64,000 bases of DNA, taken from assembly GCA_947453965.1 (NCBI GenBank), contig CANGIQ010000006.1, positions 62,001 to 126,000 on the forward strand, in the 5' to 3' direction. Below, piece by piece: positions 1 through 8,438 of the stretch. Below the pieces are notes generated by a model. That model had not been told where the DNA came from. It worked only from the letters and a program-made list of their open reading frames with translations, and made no database searches. Numbering within the stretch: the first letter of the stretch is position 1; each line of letters begins with the position of its first letter. This DNA is from Comamonadaceae bacterium. Its GTDB lineage: Bacteria > Pseudomonadota > Gammaproteobacteria > Burkholderiales > Burkholderiaceae_C. The position numbers and the translations under genes were made by a program.

Positions 1-943
1 CGCCGACATCGCAGCGGTTGGCACCTTGCTGATTCCGATGATGCGCAAGGCCGGCTACAACGTGGCCCGCTCCTCCGGCTTGATTGCCGCCGCAGGCGTG
101 CTTGGCCCCGTGATTCCACCGTCCATCGGCATGATCGTGTTTGCCGTCATGGCCAATGTGTCGATCGGCAAACTGCTCTTGGCTGGGGTGTTCCCTGGTT
201 TGATGCTCGCAGTGGCGTTGGTGATTGCTTGGTTGTGGGTGGTGCGCAATGACAAGATCGAAGCGCTGCCACGTCAACCCATGGTGGAACGCATGCATGC
301 GGGCATCGACGGCATCTGGGCGCTGTTGATGCCATTGGGCATCATCGGCGGTCTCAAGTTTGGCGTCTTCACGCCCACCGAAGCCGGTGTGGCGGCTTGT
401 GTCTATGCCTTTGTGATCGGCGTGTTTGTGTACCGCGAGCTGGCCTGGCGCGATCTCTACCGCTTGTTTGTGCAAGCCGCCAAAACCACGGCGGTGGTGG
501 TGTTCATGATTGCTGCTGCGCTGGTGTCGGCCTTTTTAATCACCACCAGCGAAGTGCCCCAGCAAGTGGCCGCCATGTTGGAGCCATTCATTGGCCAACC
601 CAAGCTGCTGATGTTTGTGATCATGGTGCTGATTGTGGTTATTGGCACCGCGCTGGACTTTGCGCCCACGCTGATGATCTTGACTCCTGTGCTGATGCCC
701 GTGATCAAGCAGGCGGGCATCGACCCCATCTATTTCGGCGTGTTGTTCATCATCAACAACTCGATTGGCTTGATCACACCACCGGTGGGCATTGTGCTCA
801 ATGTGGTGTGTGGCATTTCCAAAATTTCAATGAACGAGCTGATGAAAGGGCTGTGGCCTTTCCTGATCGCTGAATTGATCGTGCTGTTTTTGCTGGTGCT
901 GTTCCCCTCGTTGGTGCTGGTGCCGCTCAAGTGGCTGATGTAG
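1..943 (+). CDS. dctM: TRAP transporter large permease (DctM), 5'-truncated
   Basis: C-terminal 313 residues of the large inner-membrane subunit of a tripartite ATP-independent periplasmic (TRAP) transporter, which moves organic acids with a sodium or proton gradient. The frame is open from base 2 through the window edge, and the first visible residues (ADIAAVGTLLIPMM) match the conserved DctM region before the GPVIPPSI motif at nt 109-132, so the true start lies upstream. Repeated hydrophobic helices run to the stop at 941-943. The matching receptor gene follows 66 bases later. The small subunit DctQ is presumably just outside the window. Confidence 0.93.
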   Translation, partial: ADIAAVGTLLIPMMRKAGYNVARSSGLIAAAGVLGPVIPPSIGMIVFAVMANVSIGKLLLAGVFPGLMLAVALVIAWLWVVRNDKIEALPRQPMVERMHAGIDGIWALLMPLGIIGGLKFGVFTPTEAGVAACVYAFVIGVFVYRELAWRDLYRLFVQAAKTTAVVVFMIAAALVSAFLITTSEVPQQVAAMLEPFIGQPKLLMFVIMVLIVVIGTALDFAPTLMILTPVLMPVIKQAGIDPIYFGVLFIINNSIGLITPPVGIVLNVVCGISKISMNELMKGLWPFLIAELIVLFLLVLFPSLVLVPLKWLM

Positions 944-1009
944 TGGCGCATTTTTGATTTTCCGTTTTTGATTTTTCATTCCCTCACGACAAACCCAGGA
1001 GACACTGAC

Positions 1010-2029
1010 ATGACCTCATTCAAACCTTCCTTCAAACGGTTGGCCACCGCTGTGGCGATCGGCCTGCTGGCCGCTGGCGCTGCCAACGCCCAGTTCCAGG
1101 ACCGCACCTTCCGCATGTCCAACGGTGTGGGCAAAGACCATCCCATGGGCCATGGCACGGCCAAGATGAACGCCTGCACGCTGGAGAAAAGCGGCGGCAA
1201 GATGAAGGTTCAGGGCTACTGGGATTTCCAGCTGGGCAATGACTTGCAGGGCCTGCAGGCCACACGCAGCGGCACGGTGGACATGGTCAACACCTCCACA
1301 GCGCCGGTGGCGGGTGTGGTGCCCGAGTTGGGTGTGTTCGATCTGCCCTTCTTGTTCAACAGTGAAAAAGAAGCCGACCAACTGCTCGATGGCAAAGTGG
1401 GGGACTGGTTCAACGCCAAGATGCCAGCGGCAGGCTTGATCAATCTGGCTTGGTGGGAAAACGGTTTCCGCCACATGACCAACTCCAAGCGCCCGGTCAA
1501 CCGCCTCGAAGATTTCAGCGGCATCAAGATGCGCGTGATGCAAAACAAGATCTACATCGACACCTTCAACACCCTGGGCACCAACGCCGTGCCACTGGCG
1601 TTCTCAGAGGTGTATTCGGCACTTGAAACCAAAACTGTCGATGCCCAGGAAAACCCCTTCCTGAATATCCAGAACATGAAGTTCTACGAAGTGCAGAAGT
1701 ACCTCACCTTGACCAAGCACAGCTACAGCCCCAACATGCTGCTGTTCTCCAAAAAAGTGTGGGATGGTTTGTCCACCCAAGAGCAAGCCGTGCTCAAGGA
1801 ATGTGCTGCCCAAGGGCGTGATGTGCAACGCAAAATCAACCGCGAACAGTCGGACGCGAGCGTGGCTTTCTTCAAGAGCCAAGGCATGCAGGTCAACGAA
1901 ATTCCTGCGGCAGAAATGACCCGCATCCGCGAACGCACCAAGGTGATTTACGAGCAAGCTGCCAAGACCATTGGCACCGAGCCAACCAACCTGGTGTTCA
2001 ACGAACTCAAGCGCATCCGTGGCAACTGA
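1010..2029 (+). CDS. dctP: TRAP transporter substrate-binding protein (DctP family)
   Basis: Periplasmic receptor of the TRAP system whose permease lies just upstream, 339 aa. ATG 1010 was chosen because an AGGAGA ribosome site sits 7-12 bases upstream and it starts a clear signal peptide: positive residues, a hydrophobic stretch and AANA before QFQD, cleavage near residue 27. The body has the DctP features, including the LGTNAVPLAFSEVYSAL stretch and the conserved arginine segment around GIKMRVMQ that contacts the carboxylate of the ligand. The last bases overlap the next gene if that gene starts at GTG 2019. The ligand is probably an organic or sugar acid; the sequence does not fix which. 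Confidence 0.93.
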   Translation: MTSFKPSFKRLATAVAIGLLAAGAANAQFQDRTFRMSNGVGKDHPMGHGTAKMNACTLEKSGGKMKVQGYWDFQLGNDLQGLQATRSGTVDMVNTSTAPVAGVVPELGVFDLPFLFNSEKEADQLLDGKVGDWFNAKMPAAGLINLAWWENGFRHMTNSKRPVNRLEDFSGIKMRVMQNKIYIDTFNTLGTNAVPLAFSEVYSALETKTVDAQENPFLNIQNMKFYEVQKYLTLTKHSYSPNMLLFSKKVWDGLSTQEQAVLKECAAQGRDVQRKINREQSDASVAFFKSQGMQVNEIPAAEMTRIRERTKVIYEQAAKTIGTEPTNLVFNELKRIRGN

Positions 2030-2813
2030 TCACGCTTTGCAGGGCCAGGTCGCCTGGGTCACCGGCGGTGGCAGTGGCATTGGCCTGGCCGGCGCGATCG
2101 ATCTGGCGCTGGCGGGCGCTCAGGTGGTCATCTCGGGCCGTGACGCGGACAAGCTCAACGCGGCGGTGGCTTCGGCCATTCAGCGTGGTGTGCCCGCAGA
2201 TCGCTTGCAGGCCATGCCCCTGGATGTGGCCGATGCCGCCAGCGTGACCCGCGTGGCGCAGGCCATCGAGGCCCAGCACGGTGCCATCGACATTCTGGTC
2301 AACAGCGCGGGCACCAACTTTCCCAAGCGTTACTGGTGCGACACCGACGCCGAGACTTTTGCGCAGGTGGTGGCCATCAACCTCAACGGTGCCACCTACT
2401 GCACCCTGGCTGCGGCCAAAGGTATGCGCGCGCGGCGCCGGGGCACGGTGATCAACGTGGCCTCGTTTGCCGGTTGGCACTTCGAGTACATGACTGGCCC
2501 GGCCTACACCTCCAGCAAGGCCGCGATGATGGCGCTCACCCATTCCTTCAACATTGAAGAATGCGTCAACGGTTTGCGTGCTACCGCGCTGTGTCCGGGC
2601 GAGGTGGCGACGCCCATCTTGCTCAAACGCCCGGTGCAGCCCAGCGAAGCCGACAAGGCCCGCATGCTGCAAGAGGCCGACATGGGCCGCACCATCCGCT
2701 TCATTGCCGAAATGCCCGCCCATGTGTGCGTGAATGAAATGGTGATCTCACCCGTCTGGAACCGCACCTACGTGGCCAGCGAACCCCTGCAACGCAAGGT
2801 GGTGTCTGCATGA
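2019..2813 (+). CDS. SDR family NAD(P)-dependent oxidoreductase
   Basis: Classical short-chain dehydrogenase of about 264 aa. It has the nucleotide-binding TGGGSGIG motif near the N-terminus, NSAG in the central strand, and the catalytic YTSSK (YxxxK). The start is not certain: GTG 2019 overlaps the receptor gene by 11 bases, and TTG 2037 would begin right before the first beta strand (QGQVAWVTGG). Neither has a strong ribosome site, so translational coupling to dctP is likely. It overlaps the next SDR by 4 bases (ATGA). In this operon it probably oxidises or reduces a hydroxyl of the imported acid; a keto-deoxy-sugar-acid dehydrogenase is possible but unproved. Confidence 0.88.
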   Translation: MATDHALQGQVAWVTGGGSGIGLAGAIDLALAGAQVVISGRDADKLNAAVASAIQRGVPADRLQAMPLDVADAASVTRVAQAIEAQHGAIDILVNSAGTNFPKRYWCDTDAETFAQVVAINLNGATYCTLAAAKGMRARRRGTVINVASFAGWHFEYMTGPAYTSSKAAMMALTHSFNIEECVNGLRATALCPGEVATPILLKRPVQPSEADKARMLQEADMGRTIRFIAEMPAHVCVNEMVISPVWNRTYVASEPLQRKVVSA

Positions 2814-3610
2814 GCGCCGGTGCACACCAGGGCCGTGTGGTGGCCATCACCGGGTCGGGGCAGGGCATTGGCCGGGTACTGGCCCAGCGCTTTGCGCGTG
2901 AAGGTGCGCACGTCATCGTGTCCGACATAAACCCCGATGCCTGTGCACAAACGGCAGCCGAGCTCGACACCCTGGGCGTGAGCGCCGATGTGACCAAGGC
3001 TGAAGACTGCGCCGCCCTGGTGGCGCAAGCCGTCACCCGCTTTGGCCGACTTGATGTGATGGTCTGCAACGCCGGCATCATGCAGCTCAAGCCCTTGCTT
3101 GAGCTCGACGGTGCTGACTGGGACCGCATGCTGTCGGTCAACGTCAAAGGCTGTTTTTTGAGTTTGCAGGCGGCTGCGCGACAGATGCTGCAACAAGAGC
3201 CACTCGCCACAGGGCGCCCACGCGGCAAGATCATCACCATGGCCTCGATTGCGGGGCGACCCGGCGCGGGTCCGATCGCCAGTGTGATTCCCCACTACCG
3301 CGCCAGCAAGGCCGCGGTGATCAGCCTCACCCAGTCGGCGGCCATGACATTTGCACCGCACCTCACGGTCAACGCCATATGTCCAGGACTGGTGGAGAGT
3401 GACATGTGGCGCCGCATGGATGCCGACTGGGCGGCCTTGCAAGGCATGGCCCAAGGCGAAATCTGGTCCCAACGGATTGCGGGCATCCCCATGGGGCGGC
3501 CCCAATCGCCCGAAGACATTGCCGACCTGGCGGGCTATCTGGCCTCGCCAGCCTCTGACTACATGACCGGCCAGTCGATCAACATCGACGGCGGTTTGAT
3601 GATGAATTGA
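2810..3610 (+). CDS. SDR family oxidoreductase (second copy)
   Basis: A 266-aa classical SDR. TGSGQGIG lies near residues 14-21, CNAGIM marks the central strand, YRASK is the catalytic tyrosine/lysine pair, and the C-terminal GQSINIDGGLMMN is typical of FabG-like members. It starts at ATG 2810 inside the stop of the preceding SDR (ATGA), so the two are translationally coupled. It is not a recent tandem duplicate, since the two proteins differ through most of their length. The pair may catalyse successive or reciprocal redox steps on the same carbon skeleton. Confidence 0.92.
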   Translation: MSAGAHQGRVVAITGSGQGIGRVLAQRFAREGAHVIVSDINPDACAQTAAELDTLGVSADVTKAEDCAALVAQAVTRFGRLDVMVCNAGIMQLKPLLELDGADWDRMLSVNVKGCFLSLQAAARQMLQQEPLATGRPRGKIITMASIAGRPGAGPIASVIPHYRASKAAVISLTQSAAMTFAPHLTVNAICPGLVESDMWRRMDADWAALQGMAQGEIWSQRIAGIPMGRPQSPEDIADLAGYLASPASDYMTGQSINIDGGLMMN

Positions 3611-3612
3611 CG

Positions 3613-4506
3613 ATGACACAGCATCCCGCTCTTCACACTGCACAACATCCAGCATTGGCGCTCCAAGCCCTGATCGACAGCGGTCGCCTGGTGCGCGCCC
3701 CTGGCGCCTACGACGCCTTGACGGCGCGGCTCGTTCAACGTGCCGGTTTTGAGGCGGTCTACATGACGGGCTTTGGTGCCACGGCCTCGCGTCTGGGTCA
3801 GCCCGACATTGGCCTGCTCACACAGACCGAGATGTGTACCCACGCCCGCGACATGGCGCGGGCGGTGAACATTCCCATCATTGCCGATGCCGACACGGGC
3901 TATGGCGGCCCATCCAACATTGCACGCACTGTGGACGAATACATCCAAGCGGGCGTGGCCGCCATTCATCTAGAAGACCAAGTCGCACCCAAGCGTTGTG
4001 GCCAGATGGCAGGCATCCGCTTGGTCGATGCGCTGGACAACGAACGCCGCCTGCGCTGCGCCGTGGCCGCCCGTGGCGATCGCCCTCTGGTCATCATCGG
4101 CCGCACCGACGCCCTGCCTGCGGTGGGCATCGATGAAGCGGTTGACCGTGCCGCGCGTTGGCGTGACGCGGGCGTGGACCTGGTGTTTGTGGATGGTGTG
4201 AAAACCCGCAACGAGGTCGAAGCCATTGCGCGCCGTGTGAACGGCCCCAAGGTGGTGAGCCTGGTCGATGGCACCGATGCAGCCAGCCTGACCACGCGCG
4301 AATTGAGCGACATGGGTTTCTCGGTGGTGCTCTATGCAGTCACGACCCTGTTCGCCGCCGCGCAAGCGGTTCAGCACGCGCTGGAGAGCTTGCATCAACT
4401 CGGTGCGCCTCAGCTGCCTGCTGAGTTGCGCATGAGCTATGCGCAATTCGCGGAGGTGGTGGACCTGCCCTCGCACCAACAGCGCGACGAGCTGTTTGGT
4501 TCCTGA
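3613..4506 (+). CDS. Isocitrate lyase/PEP mutase family protein
   Basis: A 297-aa TIM-barrel enzyme of the PEP mutase/isocitrate lyase superfamily, whose members cleave or form C-C or C-P bonds next to a carboxylate (methylisocitrate lyase, dimethylmalate lyase, oxaloacetate decarboxylase). Visible motifs are the GAYDALTARL start, YMTGFG, the metal-binding DADTGYGG, LEDQ and the active-site loop KRCGQ. In most relatives the loop reads K[KR]CGH, so a histidine is replaced by glutamine while the cysteine stays. ATG 3613 follows the SDR stop by 2 bases; an in-frame TTG at 3607 is less likely. The substrate is unknown; breakdown of a 2-hydroxy- or 2-oxo-diacid would fit the operon. Confidence 0.85.
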   Translation: MTQHPALHTAQHPALALQALIDSGRLVRAPGAYDALTARLVQRAGFEAVYMTGFGATASRLGQPDIGLLTQTEMCTHARDMARAVNIPIIADADTGYGGPSNIARTVDEYIQAGVAAIHLEDQVAPKRCGQMAGIRLVDALDNERRLRCAVAARGDRPLVIIGRTDALPAVGIDEAVDRAARWRDAGVDLVFVDGVKTRNEVEAIARRVNGPKVVSLVDGTDAASLTTRELSDMGFSVVLYAVTTLFAAAQAVQHALESLHQLGAPQLPAELRMSYAQFAEVVDLPSHQQRDELFGS

Positions 4507-4530
4507 TCGTCACTTTTCCCAGTTGTTGCC

Positions 4531-5700
4531 ATGACGGATGTGTTCGCCACTCTGAACTACCACGAGCTGCGCGCGATGGCCCAGCGTTTTTTGCCGCGTG
4601 GCGTGTTCGAGTACATCGACCGAGGCTCGGAAGACGAGCATGCCTTGCGTGAGTTGGCGCAGGCCTGGCGTCACTGGCAGCTCAGGCCGCAAGTCATGGT
4701 TGATGTGGCGCAGCGTGATTGTTCGACCACGATTTTTGGACGCCAGCAAGCGTCTCCCGTGGTGATTGCTCCCACGGCCATGGCCGGGTTGGTGCGCCAC
4801 AACGGCGAAGTGTTGATGGCTCAGGCGGCGGCCCAGGCGGGCGTGCCATTTTGTGTGGCCACGCAGTCCATCACACCGATTGAGCGCATTGCAGCCATGG
4901 CGCCCGAGGCGGACCTCTGGTTCCAGCTCTACCACTGGGAAGACCGCGCGCTGGCGCATGACCTGGTGCGACGCGCGCACGACGCCGGTGCACGGGTGTT
5001 GGTGCTGACCGCAGACACCGTCATTGCGGCCAATCGCGAGTACAACACGCGCAATGGGTTTGGCATTCCTCTGCAGCCCAGTGTGCGCGGGGCTTGGGAT
5101 GTGTTGAGCCACCCGCGTTGGTTGGTGTCAACTTTGTTGCGATCGAGTCTGTGCGACGGTGTGCCCACATTTGCGCATTACCCGCCAGAGTTTCGAAGCG
5201 CCGTGACGCGCCCTTCGATTTCCAAACGCATTCAGGTCGCGCAGTCCCTGAGTTGGGATGACATCGCTGCGTTACGCAAACTTTGGCCTGGCCCCCTCGT
5301 GCTCAAGGGCGTGTTGCGGGTAGAAGATGCCCGACGTGCCATGGACTGCGGCTTGGACGGGGTGGTGGTCTCGTCACACGGCGCTCGTAATGTCGACTCA
5401 GCCCCAGCGCCGATCGATGTGTTGCCCGATATCGCCGATGCCGTGGGCAAACACCTGACGGTGCTGATGGACAGCGGCGTGCGGCGTGGCAGCGATGTGG
5501 CCAAAGCCCTGGCACTGGGTGCGCGTGGGGTCATGGTGGGGCGCTTGCCCTTGTGGGGCATGGCGGCAGGGGGCGCACGTGGCGCAGCGCATGCGCTGGC
5601 TCTGCTGCGCCAAGAGCTGCTGAGCACGATGGCGTTGACGGGATGCCCATCCTTGTCAGCGCTCGATGCCACGTTGATTCAAAAGTCGCTCACTCAGTAG
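4531..5700 (+). CDS. FMN-dependent alpha-hydroxy-acid dehydrogenase (LldD/mandelate dehydrogenase family)
   Basis: A 389-aa (beta/alpha)8 flavoprotein that oxidises an L-2-hydroxy acid to the 2-oxo acid. Family marks in order are FEYIDRGSEDE, the FMN loop PTAMAG, QLY, the catalytic-base segment SSHGARNVD (family consensus SNHGGRQLD, histidine kept) and the phosphate site DSGVRRGSDVAKALALGA. It begins 24 bases after the lyase-type gene and is last in the plus-strand set. L-lactate dehydrogenase activity would fit a 6-deoxyhexose pathway that yields L-lactate. The altered residues around the histidine leave mandelate or another 2-hydroxy acid open. Confidence 0.88.
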   Translation: MTDVFATLNYHELRAMAQRFLPRGVFEYIDRGSEDEHALRELAQAWRHWQLRPQVMVDVAQRDCSTTIFGRQQASPVVIAPTAMAGLVRHNGEVLMAQAAAQAGVPFCVATQSITPIERIAAMAPEADLWFQLYHWEDRALAHDLVRRAHDAGARVLVLTADTVIAANREYNTRNGFGIPLQPSVRGAWDVLSHPRWLVSTLLRSSLCDGVPTFAHYPPEFRSAVTRPSISKRIQVAQSLSWDDIAALRKLWPGPLVLKGVLRVEDARRAMDCGLDGVVVSSHGARNVDSAPAPIDVLPDIADAVGKHLTVLMDSGVRRGSDVAKALALGARGVMVGRLPLWGMAAGGARGAAHALALLRQELLSTMALTGCPSLSALDATLIQKSLTQ

Positions 5701-5726
5701 TAGTTGATTCCGTAGTGGTGGACCGT

Positions 5727-6638
5727 TCACTGTGACTGACTGCCAAGCCAATTCACAACGTCTTGGTGAGAGGGCATGGCAGCCACTGCACCATGCGCTT
5801 GGGTTGACAAGGCAGCAGCTGCATTGGCAGTCCGCAGGGCGGTGTCCCACGCTTCGCCACGGGCCAGAGCCGCCGCCAACGCACCGGTGAAGGTGTCTCC
5901 TGCGCCAATCGTGTCGGCCACTTGCATGGCGTGCCCGGGAACCATCAGGGGCGCTTCATCAGGGCGATACAACGCACAACCGTTGGCACCTCGTGTGACC
6001 ACCACAGCGCCCACACCGCGTGCCAACAATTGGCGGGCGGCATGTTCGGTGTTTGTCTCGTTTGCCAACGCGTGCAGTTCACCTTCGTTGGGCGTGAGCA
6101 CATCCACCAAGGGCCAGATGTCGTCGGGCAAGGGCATGGCAGGGGCCGGGTTGAGCAGGGTGGTCACGCCCTGCGCGCGGGCCAGACGAAACGCCTGCAT
6201 GCTTGCCGCCAATGGCACTTCACACGAGGCCATGACCACGTGCGCGCCTTGAATCATGGCCTGTGCATCCTGCACATGGCTGGCCAGCAGGCCGCTGCCA
6301 GCACCGGGGTACACCGCGATCGAGTTGTCACCATCGGCATAGACCAGAATCAGCGCCGTGCCGTTGCTCTCAGTTTGCGCACGCACCACATGGCGCGTGT
6401 CGATGCCTTCGCACGCCCACAAGTCCAGGCCCATTTGCCCGAAATCTTCTGCACCAATGCGTGCCACCAAACCCACCTGTGCGCCTTGGCGCGCAGCGGC
6501 AATGGCAGCATTGCTGCCCTTGCCGCCGGGTTGGCGCTCGAAATGCTGGGCCAGCAAAGTCTGACCCCGCGCGAGCGGTGCCGGGATGTGGGCGATCAAG
6601 TCCACGTTCCAGCTGGCAATGCAGACAACATCGGTCAT
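5727..6638 (-). CDS. PfkB-family carbohydrate kinase (ribokinase-like)
   Basis: A 303-aa sugar kinase. It has an N-terminal WNVDLI strand, the GGKGSNAAIAAARQG substrate motif, and the C-terminal DTIGAGDTFTGA anion-hole signature with the catalytic Asp. ATG 6638 is preferred because AGGA lies 8 bases upstream. ATG 6647, which would overlap the dctM stop as ATGA, is the alternative. It is the last gene of the minus-strand fucU-gntR-dapA-dctPQM operon, so it may phosphorylate a sugar or a 2-keto-3-deoxy sugar acid brought in by that transporter. Ribose as substrate is only a default guess. Confidence 0.88.
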   Translation of the reverse strand: MTDVVCIASWNVDLIAHIPAPLARGQTLLAQHFERQPGGKGSNAAIAAARQGAQVGLVARIGAEDFGQMGLDLWACEGIDTRHVVRAQTESNGTALILVYADGDNSIAVYPGAGSGLLASHVQDAQAMIQGAHVVMASCEVPLAASMQAFRLARAQGVTTLLNPAPAMPLPDDIWPLVDVLTPNEGELHALANETNTEHAARQLLARGVGAVVVTRGANGCALYRPDEAPLMVPGHAMQVADTIGAGDTFTGALAAALARGEAWDTALRTANAAAALSTQAHGAVAAMPSHQDVVNWLGSQSQ

Positions 6639-6643
6639 GGGCA

Positions 6644-7951
6644 TCATCCTGCAGCGGGTGCGCCGTAGCCCATGGTGCGCGGCAGCCACAGCACGATTTC
6701 GGGGAAGAAGGTCATGGCCAGCAACAAGCCCACCAGCATCACCAAGAACAACCAGCCTTCCTTCATCATGTCGCCGATCGGGATGCCGGTCAGCGCCTTG
6801 GTGACGAACAGCAGCATGCCAAACGGTGGGTGGATCAGGCCAATCATCATGTTGAGCACGACCAGCACGCCGAAGTGCACCAGATCAATGCCGAGCAACT
6901 TGGTCGCTGGCAGCAGCATGGGCACAAAGACCAGCAGCAACACCGACACGTCTAAAAAGCAGCCCAGCACCAAAAAAAGCACATTGACCAACAAAAGAAA
7001 CTGAATGCGGCTCAGGTGCATGCCATCCACCCATGCGGCCATCAGCTGGGGAATGCCCTCTGCTGTGAACGCATAGTTGAGCATGAACGAGCCAGCCAAG
7101 ATGATGGTGATGACTGCGCTGGCCCGTGTGGATTCCAGCACCACAGCCCAAAAAGCACGCCAACTCAAGGCGCGAAAGACCCAGGCTGCGAGGATGAGCG
7201 AGTGAAATGCGGCCACGGCGGCAGCCTCTGTGGCCGTGAAGGCGCCGGAGTAAATGCCACCCAACAGCACAATCGGCATAGACAGCGGCAGGGCACCGCG
7301 GAAGATGATCTGTGGCCACTCTTTCAGCGGCACCGGTGCTTCGCGGGGCATATTGCGTTTGACGGCGATGTAGTGCACCACGGCCATCATCAGCAGCGCC
7401 ATGAAAACACCAGGAATCACACCACCCAAAAACAAGGCGCCGACGGATGCACCAGACACCAGGGCGTAGATCACCATCGGAATCGACGGCGGAATGATGG
7501 GCCCCAACGTAGCGCTGGCCACCACCACGGCGCCAGCAAAGCCCGGTGTGTATTCAGGTTTCTTGAGCATCTGGCGAATCGTCACCAGACCAGGGCCAGC
7601 CGCGTCGGCGATGGCACTGCCGCTCATGCCCGAGAAGATCACGCTGACCAAAATGTCCACCTGCGCCAAGCCGCCGCGCATGCGCCCGACCAGGATGCGA
7701 CAGAAATCAAAAATGCGCTCACTGACCGTGCCCGCGTTCATGATGTTGGCGGCAAACACAAACAGCGGCACCGCCAGCAGCACGTAGCTGTTGTACAGGC
7801 CGTTGCTGACTTGTTCAGCGACCAAGCCGATGTCTTGCCCCTTGACCAGCAGATAGGCCACGCCCGACATCAGCATCGAAAAACCGATCGGCATGCGCAG
7901 CAGCATGCCTGCCACCACCACACCGATCAAAGACCACATGGCCAAACTCAT
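6644..7951 (-). CDS. dctM: TRAP transporter large permease (DctM)
   Basis: Complete 435-aa TRAP-M subunit made almost entirely of hydrophobic helices, with the family segments FSGMSGSAIADAAG and ATLGPIIPPSIPMVIYAL. It overlaps dctQ by 4 bases upstream, and its stop touches the kinase start region downstream. It is a second, separate TRAP system from the one at the window start: the GPVIPPSI regions are alike but the surrounding sequences differ. Confidence 0.96.
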   Translation of the reverse strand: MSLAMWSLIGVVVAGMLLRMPIGFSMLMSGVAYLLVKGQDIGLVAEQVSNGLYNSYVLLAVPLFVFAANIMNAGTVSERIFDFCRILVGRMRGGLAQVDILVSVIFSGMSGSAIADAAGPGLVTIRQMLKKPEYTPGFAGAVVVASATLGPIIPPSIPMVIYALVSGASVGALFLGGVIPGVFMALLMMAVVHYIAVKRNMPREAPVPLKEWPQIIFRGALPLSMPIVLLGGIYSGAFTATEAAAVAAFHSLILAAWVFRALSWRAFWAVVLESTRASAVITIILAGSFMLNYAFTAEGIPQLMAAWVDGMHLSRIQFLLLVNVLFLVLGCFLDVSVLLLVFVPMLLPATKLLGIDLVHFGVLVVLNMMIGLIHPPFGMLLFVTKALTGIPIGDMMKEGWLFLVMLVGLLLAMTFFPEIVLWLPRTMGYGAPAAG

Positions 7952-8430
7952 AGCAAAACGCCTTCCTGTATCTCAAGGCCTTCGCCTTTGAGTGCGCACC
8001 AAATGTTCCAGACGCTGCGAACCACCAAGGAGATCAGCAGCAACACGAAGGGCAGAAATACCCACATGAAGGGAATGTCGAGCACCGGGGTTTTCTCACG
8101 GTTCATGAAGTGGACATAGTCCCAGCTGGCGGGAATGGCCACCAGCGCCAGGCCACCGATCATCAGGTTGCCCACGATTTTCATGAAACGACGCACGGGC
8201 TTGGAGACACTGTTCCACACCAGGTCGAACACCACATGCTCGCGCGCGGGCACCATGAACGCCGATGCCCAGAGAATGACCCACAGGTACAACACCACAG
8301 CCAATTCGTCCGTCCAAGGCAGTGGGCGGTCAAAGCCAAAGCGCGCTGTGATTTGAACCAAAAAGGTCAAAAACAAGGCAAAGAAAATAAGACCGCCCAC
8401 AGTCTGGGCGGCGTTGTGCAAAAAGCGCAT
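7948..8430 (-). CDS. dctQ: TRAP transporter small permease (DctQ)
   Basis: A 160-aa integral membrane protein with four predicted helices and the RPLPWTDELAVVLYLWVILWASAF stretch typical of DctQ. It lies 8 bases after dctP and overlaps dctM by 4, giving the usual P-Q-M order. Confidence 0.94.
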   Translation of the reverse strand: MRFLHNAAQTVGGLIFFALFLTFLVQITARFGFDRPLPWTDELAVVLYLWVILWASAFMVPAREHVVFDLVWNSVSKPVRRFMKIVGNLMIGGLALVAIPASWDYVHFMNREKTPVLDIPFMWVFLPFVLLLISLVVRSVWNIWCALKGEGLEIQEGVLL

Positions 8431-8438
8431 GTGGGGAC

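Noticed and set aside
2768-3655. Open frame of 295 codons on the minus strand opposite the second SDR
   Set aside because: The SDR on the plus strand has complete catalytic motifs; this one has none.
7016-8119. Open frame of 367 codons on the plus strand opposite dctM/dctQ
   Set aside because: It is antisense to well-recognised TRAP genes, rich in His/Gln/Arg as expected for a shadow frame, and has no ribosome site or domain.
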